A stretch of DNA of 64,000 nt from Myxococcota bacterium (lineage in GTDB: Bacteria; Myxococcota_A; UBA9160; UBA4427), in contig JAWKRT010000001.1 of the NCBI GenBank assembly GCA_041389495.1, positions 1,116,001-1,180,000 of the forward strand, written 5' to 3'. How positions within the stretch are numbered: the stretch's first letter is position 1; every line of letters begins with the position of its first letter. Of the stretch, positions 59,348 to 64,000 are shown piece after piece. The position numbers were made by a program, and so were the translations under genes. A model generated the notes under the pieces. It ran no database searches. It worked only from the letters and a program-made list of their open reading frames with translations, and was not told where the DNA came from.

Positions 59348-61615
59348 ATGCGCGTGACCGAGACGACTCCCCGCCGCCCTCGGGGAACGCTCTACCGGTA
59401 CCTGCTGCGCGAGATGGCGGTCCCGACGCTGTTCGCGCTGCTCGGCCTCACGCTCGTGATCCTGACGAAGGACCTGCTCGGGTACACGGAGCTGGTCGTC
59501 AACCGCGGCTTCGGCGCCGGCGTCGTCGCGATGATGGCGTTCTATCAGACCGTTCCGCTGATCGGGACGACGCTGCCGTTCGCGACGATGGTGGGCGCGC
59601 TCGTCGCTCTCGGGCGGCTCGGTGCCGACCTCGAGCTGCTCGTGCTCGAGGCGTGCGGTGTCTCGGCGCGCTCGCTCGTGCTCCCGGTGACGCTCTTCGC
59701 GGCCGCGCTCACGGGCGCCGGGCTCGTCGTGTCGCTCGCGCTCGGGCCGTGGGCGAGCCGCTCGCTCGACGCGTCGCTCGAGCGCATCTCGCTCGAGAAC
59801 CCGGGCGCCGAGGTGCGGGCGGGCGTCGTGAACCGCTTCGGCGACTGGAAGCTCGAGGCGCAGGTCGCGAACCCGCGCGGCGACCGGCTCGAGAGCGTGC
59901 TGCTCTGGATGCCCGACGTCGGCGAGACGGTCTTCGCGCAGCGCGCCGCGCTCGACCCCGAGCCGGGCGGCGGCGTCCGCATCACGCTCGAGAACGCGAC
60001 CGTCCTGCTCGATCCGCGCACGTCCCCGCGCAAGCTCGAGTTCGAGACGATGACGACGCTCCTGCCCGAGACCGACCTCCCGCTGCAGCGCGACCGCGAG
60101 GACCGGCTCGCGAGCCTCACGCTGCGCGAGCTCGGCTCGATGGCCGCGATGGAGGGCCACGACGACGCGTACATGGCGCAGCAGGCGGCGATCCAGATCC
60201 ACCGCCGCTTCGCGCTGCCGCTCGCGACGCTCGTGTTCGGCTTCCTCGTGATGCCGCTCTTCATGAGCCGCGCGCAGTTCTCGCGCTCGGGCGGCGGCGT
60301 CGTCGGCCTCGTCGCGACGGTCGTCTACTACGGCCTCGTGCAGCTCGGCGACGGCCTGATCCAGCGCGGGCTCGTCGGCATCGCGCTCGGAGCGTGGCTC
60401 CCGAACCTCGTGATGGCCGCCCTCGGCCTCGCGATGTTCGCGCGGCTCGCGGGCAAGAGCGCGTTCGGGCGCGACGCCGACCGTCCGACGCAGCGCGTGA
60501 AGCGCAGCGTGCGGCGTGCGGAGGCGCGCGGCGAGCTGCGCACGAAGCGGTTCGCGCTCGCGCGCTACGTCGCGTCGCGCTTCGTGCAGGTGGCGGCGAT
60601 GTGCTTCGGCGTGCTGCTCGTCGCCTACCTGCTCGTCGACGTGCTCGACCGCCTGCAGTGGCTCTTCCGGTACGGCGCGACCGCGGGCGAGATCGCGCGC
60701 TTCTACCTCGCCCGCGTGCCGCTGCTCGCGTCGCGCGTCGTCCCGATGGCGCTGCTCGTCGCGACCGCGCTCACCGTGAGCCTCGTCGCCGCGCAGGGCG
60801 AGCTCATGGGCATGCGCGCGTGCGGCATCCCCGCGCCGCGCGCGCTGCGTCCCGTGCTCGTGCTGTGCGTGCTCGTCGCGCCGCTCTTCTTCGTGCTCAA
60901 CAACGAGGTCGTGCCCCGCACGAACGCGCTCGCCGACTACCTGAAGACCACCGAGATCAAGGACCTCGGCGGCGTGCGCAGCGCCGTCTGGTACCGCGTC
61001 GGCACCGCGATCTACGAGCTCGGCGAGCTCGACGCCGACATCGGGCACGCGAGCGACGTCGTGATCTACGAGGTCGGCGACGGCTTCGCGCCGCGCGCGC
61101 GCATCGACGCGGACGAGGCGGAGCACATCGGCGGCGGCGTCTGGCGGCTCGTGAACGCGACGCGCGTCGAGGTGACCGACGGCGGCCTCGAGCGCCGCGG
61201 CGCCACGCCCTTCGTGCAGCTCGGCGAGGACGCCGGCTCGGACGTCGACACCATGCACTACCCCGTCGGCGAGCTGCGCCGCCGCATCGCGGAGCTCGAG
61301 CAGGGCGGGCGCGACGCGAGCGCGCTGCGCACCGACCTGCACGCGAAGCTCGCCGCGCCGCTCGCGTGCATCCTGCTGCCGGCGCTCGCGCTGCTCTTCG
61401 CCGTCGCCGGCCCGCCGTTCCCGAGCTCGACGACGACGCTCGTCGCCAGCGTCGCGGCCTTCGTCGCCTACATGCTGCTCACGGGCGTCGGCACGAGCCT
61501 GGGATACGGTGGCGCGCTGCCGCCCGCCGCCGCGGGATGGCTCGCGACGGCGGCTCTCGGCGGGCTGCTGCTCGCGCTCGGGCTGCGGCTGCGCGGCTTC
61601 GGCCAGTCGTTCTGA
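59348..61615 (+). CDS. Fused LptF-LptG lipopolysaccharide export permease
   Basis: A 755-residue protein with two YjgP/YjgQ permease units in tandem. Unit 1 (residues about 15-375) starts TLYRYLLREMAVPTLFALLG and has the GVVAMMAFYQTVPLIGTTLPFATMVGALVALGRL and ELLVLEACGVSARSLVLPV hallmarks, then a periplasmic jelly-roll and three helices. Unit 2 (about 395-755) repeats them: RYVASRFVQVAAMCFGVLLVAYLL, ARVPLLASRVVPMALLVATALTVS, GELMGMRACGIPAPRALRPVL. LptF and LptG are normally separate proteins that pair with LptB2 to extract lipopolysaccharide; here one gene supplies both. Both sets of six helices appear complete. ATG at 59348 with GAGGAAG upstream. Confidence 0.92.
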   Translation: MRVTETTPRRPRGTLYRYLLREMAVPTLFALLGLTLVILTKDLLGYTELVVNRGFGAGVVAMMAFYQTVPLIGTTLPFATMVGALVALGRLGADLELLVLEACGVSARSLVLPVTLFAAALTGAGLVVSLALGPWASRSLDASLERISLENPGAEVRAGVVNRFGDWKLEAQVANPRGDRLESVLLWMPDVGETVFAQRAALDPEPGGGVRITLENATVLLDPRTSPRKLEFETMTTLLPETDLPLQRDREDRLASLTLRELGSMAAMEGHDDAYMAQQAAIQIHRRFALPLATLVFGFLVMPLFMSRAQFSRSGGGVVGLVATVVYYGLVQLGDGLIQRGLVGIALGAWLPNLVMAALGLAMFARLAGKSAFGRDADRPTQRVKRSVRRAEARGELRTKRFALARYVASRFVQVAAMCFGVLLVAYLLVDVLDRLQWLFRYGATAGEIARFYLARVPLLASRVVPMALLVATALTVSLVAAQGELMGMRACGIPAPRALRPVLVLCVLVAPLFFVLNNEVVPRTNALADYLKTTEIKDLGGVRSAVWYRVGTAIYELGELDADIGHASDVVIYEVGDGFAPRARIDADEAEHIGGGVWRLVNATRVEVTDGGLERRGATPFVQLGEDAGSDVDTMHYPVGELRRRIAELEQGGRDASALRTDLHAKLAAPLACILLPALALLFAVAGPPFPSSTTTLVASVAAFVAYMLLTGVGTSLGYGGALPPAAAGWLATAALGGLLLALGLRLRGFGQSF

Positions 61616-61654
61616 ACGCGCGCGGCGCACCGCGCGCCCGCCGCGGAGGTCCGC

Positions 61655-62866
61655 ATGCGTCGCTTCGCTCCCCTCACCGCGCTGGTCGTCGTCCTCGCCG
61701 GCGTCGTCGCCACCGTCCTCGTCGTGGCCCCCGAGCGCATCGAGGCGGGCCTCAACCAGAAGCTCGAGGTCGACCTGCCCGAGCCGTCCGAGGCCGCGCG
61801 CGCGCTGCACGAGCGGCTGTGGATCGCCGACCTCCACGACGACCTGCTGCTGTGGGGGCGCGACCCGCTCGTGCGCTCGAGCCGCGGCCACACCGACGTG
61901 CCGCGCCTCGTCGATGCGCGCGTCGCGCTGCAGGTGCTCGGCGCCGTCACGAAGACGCCGAGCGGCCTCAACTTCGAGAGCAACTCGGCGGACGCGTTCG
62001 ACATGATCACCGCTCTCGCGATCGTGCAGCGCTGGCCGCCCGCGACGTGGTGGAGCCTGCGCGAGCGCGCGCTCTACATCGGAAGGCGCTTCCAGGCCCT
62101 CGGGCCCCGCAGCGTCGGCGCGGTCACGCCCGTGCGCACGGGCATGGACGTCGACGCCGCCTTCTACGCGCGCCGCAAGGGCGCGCGCGGGATGGGCGTG
62201 ATGCTCTCGGCCGAGGGCCTGCACATGCTCGAGGGCCGGCTCGAGACGCTCGAGGAGCTGTGGGACCACGGCTATCGCATGCTCGCGCCCACGCACTTCT
62301 TCGACAACGAGGTCGCGGGCTCCGCGCACGGCGAGGAGAAGGGCGGGCTCACGCCGTTCGGCGTGCGCGTCGTCGACCGCATGCAGGAGATCGGCTTCGT
62401 GATCGATCTCGCGCACGCGTCGCCGGCCACCATCGACGACGTGCTCGCGCGCGCGAAGTCGCCCGTGATCGTGTCGCACACGGGCGTGCAGGCGACGTGC
62501 GCGGGGCCGCGCAACCTGTCGGACGCGCACCTGCGCGCGATCGCCGCGACGGGCGGGCTCGTCGGCATCGGCTTCTTCGAGGGCGCGGTGTGCGACCCGT
62601 CGCCCGACGGCATCGCACGTGCGATCCGGCACGCGGCCGACGTCGTCGGCGTCGAGCACGTGGCGCTCGGGTCGGACTGGGACGGCGCGACGAGCGTCGT
62701 CGTCGGCCCGGGCGAGCTCGTGTACGTGACGGACGCGCTCCTGCGCGCGGGGTTCTCGGAGGCGGAGGTGCGCGGCGTCATGGGTCGCAACGCGCAGCGC
62801 GTGCTGCGCGCGGCGCTGCCGCAGGCGACTCCGGGCGCGCCCGCCGGCGAGCCCGGGCGAAGCTAG
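61655..62866 (+). CDS. Renal dipeptidase-like membrane dipeptidase (peptidase M19)
   Basis: A 403-residue zinc dipeptidase with an N-terminal hydrophobic segment (LTALVVVLAGVVATVLVVA, residues 7-25) serving as signal or anchor. The binuclear site residues are in WIADLHDDLL (H-x-D), MLSAEGLHML (bridging Glu), PTHFFDNEVAGS (His), DLAHASP, VSHTGVQATC and GSDWDGA. It cleaves dipeptides, including those with a C-terminal D-residue, or beta-lactam-like amides. GCGGAGG precedes the ATG, 39 bases after the lptFG stop; the genes are probably co-transcribed. Its TAG overlaps the kdsA stop in CTAG. Confidence 0.93.
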   Translation: MRRFAPLTALVVVLAGVVATVLVVAPERIEAGLNQKLEVDLPEPSEAARALHERLWIADLHDDLLLWGRDPLVRSSRGHTDVPRLVDARVALQVLGAVTKTPSGLNFESNSADAFDMITALAIVQRWPPATWWSLRERALYIGRRFQALGPRSVGAVTPVRTGMDVDAAFYARRKGARGMGVMLSAEGLHMLEGRLETLEELWDHGYRMLAPTHFFDNEVAGSAHGEEKGGLTPFGVRVVDRMQEIGFVIDLAHASPATIDDVLARAKSPVIVSHTGVQATCAGPRNLSDAHLRAIAATGGLVGIGFFEGAVCDPSPDGIARAIRHAADVVGVEHVALGSDWDGATSVVVGPGELVYVTDALLRAGFSEAEVRGVMGRNAQRVLRAALPQATPGAPAGEPGRS

Positions 62867-63681
62867 GCGCGGCCCTCGCGCAGCGCCGCGTCGATCGCGA
62901 GCAGCTGGCCGAGCAGCACGTCGAGCGCCGACAGGTCGAGCTGGCACGGGCCGTCGCACGGCGCGGCCGTCGGGTCGGGATGCGCCTCGAGGAAGACCGC
63001 GTCGACGCCCGCCGCGACGGCCGCGCGCGCGAGCGGCGGCACGAAGCGCCGGTCGCCGCCCGACACGCCCGTTCCCGCGTTCGGGAGCTGCGCGGCGTGC
63101 GTCGCGTCGAAGCACACCGGGGCGTGCTCGCGCATCTGCGCGAGCGCGCGCATGTCGACGACGAGGTCGTCGTACCCGAACGAGGTGCCTCGCTCGGTCA
63201 GCATCACGCCGCCGCGGCCCCACGCCCGGATCTTCTCGACGATGTAGGGCACGTCGCGCGGCCCGAGGAACTGCCCCTTCTTCACGTTGAGGGGCAGGTC
63301 GGTCGCCGCGCACGCCTTGATCAGGTCGGTCTGGCGGCAGAGGAAGGCCGGGATCTGGAGGCAGTCGACGACCGCGGCGAGCGGCTTGGCCTGGTGCGGC
63401 TCGTGGACGTCGGTGAGGAGCGGGAGGTCGGTCGCGCGCTTCACGTCGCGCAGGATCTCGATGCCCTCGTCGAGCCCCGGCCCGCGGTAGGAGGCGTGGC
63501 TCGTGCGGTTCGCCTTGTCCCAGGACGCCTTGAAGACGAGCGGGATGGCGCGGCGCTCGGCCAGCGCCTGCAGCGCGAGCGCGAACTCGATCGCGTCGCG
63601 ACTCGACTCCAGCACGTTGAGCCCCGCGATCAGGGCGAGCGGCGCGCCGCCGCCGATCCGAACCGGGCCGATGTGGAGCAA
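62863..63681 (-). CDS. kdsA: 3-deoxy-8-phosphooctulonate synthase (KdsA)
   Basis: A 272-residue TIM-barrel aldolase that condenses PEP with arabinose-5-phosphate to make Kdo-8-phosphate for lipopolysaccharide core. VFKASWDKANRTSHASYRGPG, LTDVHEPHQAKPLA, DCLQIPAFLCRQTDLI and NVKKGQFLGPRD are the family motifs. The GLNVLES segment has Asn where metal-dependent KdsA enzymes have Cys, so this is likely the metal-independent form. The start is TTG at 63681 with GGGGGGAGG ten bases upstream. It is divergent from a NeuA-type synthetase. Confidence 0.96.
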   Translation of the reverse strand: MLHIGPVRIGGGAPLALIAGLNVLESSRDAIEFALALQALAERRAIPLVFKASWDKANRTSHASYRGPGLDEGIEILRDVKRATDLPLLTDVHEPHQAKPLAAVVDCLQIPAFLCRQTDLIKACAATDLPLNVKKGQFLGPRDVPYIVEKIRAWGRGGVMLTERGTSFGYDDLVVDMRALAQMREHAPVCFDATHAAQLPNAGTGVSGGDRRFVPPLARAAVAAGVDAVFLEAHPDPTAAPCDGPCQLDLSALDVLLGQLLAIDAALREGRA

Positions 63682-63715
63682 GCGCGACCTCCCCCCGTGC
63701 CGATGCGCCGGACAG

Positions 63716-63721
63716 TGAGTA
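63716..63721 (-). promoter_or_regulatory. Possible -10 TACTCA for kdsA
   Basis: TACTCA on the minus strand lies 34 bases upstream of the TTG start and would give a leader of about 28 nt that carries the GGGGGGAGG ribosome site. Confidence 0.35.
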
Positions 63722-63779
63722 GCGCGAGGCCCGCGTGCTGACTACGGCCCGCGCCGCGATCGCGCGCGCCGCCGCGCGT

Positions 63780-63795
63780 CGGCCCCATGGGGCCG
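63780..63795. promoter_or_regulatory. 16-bp palindrome in kdsA/neuA-like divergent region
   Basis: CGGCCCCATGGGGCCG is a perfect 16-bp palindrome centred about 40 bases upstream of the TACGCT -10 hexamer (63826-63831) of the rightward gene. This is a position suited to an activator or repressor. Confidence 0.4.
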
Positions 63796-63825
63796 CGTCG
63801 ATCGAGCGCCGGGCGTCGGCGCTGG

Positions 63826-63831
63826 TACGCT
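63826..63831 (+). promoter_or_regulatory. Possible -10 TACGCT for CMP-sugar synthetase gene
   Basis: TACGCT lies 46 bases before the GTG at 63872; the leader would contain GGAGGAGG just before the start. Confidence 0.4.
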
Positions 63832-63871
63832 CCGCCGCCGCCCGCGTCCGGGGCGCGGGGAGGAGGAGCGC

Positions 63872-64000
63872 GTGGCGTATCGCGGAAGGTCGGTGCTCGC
63901 GATCGTGCCCGCGCGCGGCGGCAGCAAGGGCATCCCGCGCAAGAACCTCGCGGTCGTCGGCGACCGCTCGCTCATCGCGCACGCGGCGGCGACGATCGCC
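63872..64000 (+). CDS. Acylneuraminate (NeuA-type) cytidylyltransferase, 5' part
   Basis: Only the first 43 codons are in the window. From a GTG with GGAGGAGG upstream the protein reads VLAIVPARGGSKGIPRKNL, the CTP-binding signature of CMP-N-acetylneuraminate synthetase-like enzymes (P-A-R-G-G-S-K-G-I-P-x-K-N). KdsB, which activates Kdo, has a different form (PAR-x-x-S-x-R-L-P-x-K), so this is more likely for a nonulosonic acid or related 2-keto sugar. It is divergent from kdsA, so a joint role in surface polysaccharide synthesis is plausible. Confidence 0.88.
   Translation, partial: MAYRGRSVLAIVPARGGSKGIPRKNLAVVGDRSLIAHAAATIA

Noticed and set aside
59072..63982. A 1636-codon open frame on the minus strand across the lptFG and dipeptidase genes
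   Set aside because: It is Arg/Glu/His/Ala-rich with no domain pattern and lies opposite well-supported genes; long antisense frames are expected at this GC content.

Overview
The window is very GC-rich (well above 70% by eye) and densely coded: about 57 genes on both strands, with no intergenic gap longer than about 280 bases. I see no rRNA, tRNA, CRISPR array, transposase, integrase or phage gene. KdsA (Kdo synthesis), a fused LptF/LptG lipopolysaccharide-export permease and PlsB indicate a Gram-negative cell. The base composition and the many CoA-linked degradation genes suggest a high-GC Myxococcota/deltaproteobacterial or similar environmental lineage. That placement is inference, because no ribosomal or marker gene is present.

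Layout. (1) 1-7.6 kb is a CoA-dependent degradation block: the end of a CaiB/BaiF CoA-transferase, a 112-aa protein coupled to an acyl-CoA ligase, a divergent cytochrome P450, an Hsp20, an acyl-CoA dehydrogenase pair and a BolA-like protein. (2) 7.5-25 kb is mostly housekeeping: a DHH phosphoesterase, PabB, a secreted aspartic-protease/PDZ protein, a crotonase lacking both catalytic glutamates, a ketopantoate-reductase-like protein, an alpha-methylacyl-CoA racemase, a HAD phosphatase, a Band-7 protein, a MOSC protein, a MATE exporter, Fpg and 3-methyladenine glycosylases, a Nudix hydrolase, an alpha/beta hydrolase, a cupin, and 2-oxoglutarate dehydrogenase E1. (3) 25-30.5 kb is a second degradation block: a leucine-dehydrogenase-like enzyme, an acyl-CoA ligase and a second acyl-CoA dehydrogenase pair. 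(4) 30.5-49.3 kb is mixed: radical SAM, an M1 aminopeptidase with a histone-like tail, a sodium symporter, PlsB, hydrolases, a GPH/MFS transporter, DJ-1, glyoxalase, an AttH/CrtC-like protein, a methyltransferase, an SDR and a DUF2332 protein. (5) 49.5-64 kb is an envelope-lipid region: desaturase, a Tam41-like nucleotidyltransferase, a lipid kinase, a secreted lipocalin-like protein, two CDP-alcohol phosphatidyltransferases with degenerate nucleotidyltransferase heads, two free nucleotidyltransferases, a metallophosphoesterase, the LptF-LptG fusion, an M19 dipeptidase, KdsA and the start of a NeuA-type CMP-sugar synthetase.

How the genes may work together. The ligases, P450, racemase, paired dehydrogenases and CoA-transferases fit oxidation, CoA activation, stereo-inversion and beta-oxidation of a branched or isoprenoid/steroid-type substrate. 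The 49.5-59 kb genes fit synthesis of an unusual phospholipid or phosphodiester head group next to lipopolysaccharide assembly and export. Both functional readings are inference.

Genome style. Many first genes are apparently leaderless: a TAnnnT-like -10 hexamer lies 6-9 nt before the start codon. Internal operon genes have clear Shine-Dalgarno sequences, often with GTGA or ATGA overlaps. TAG is the commonest stop (my count: 32 of 55), and seven of sixteen convergent pairs overlap by exactly four bases, usually on a shared CTAG.
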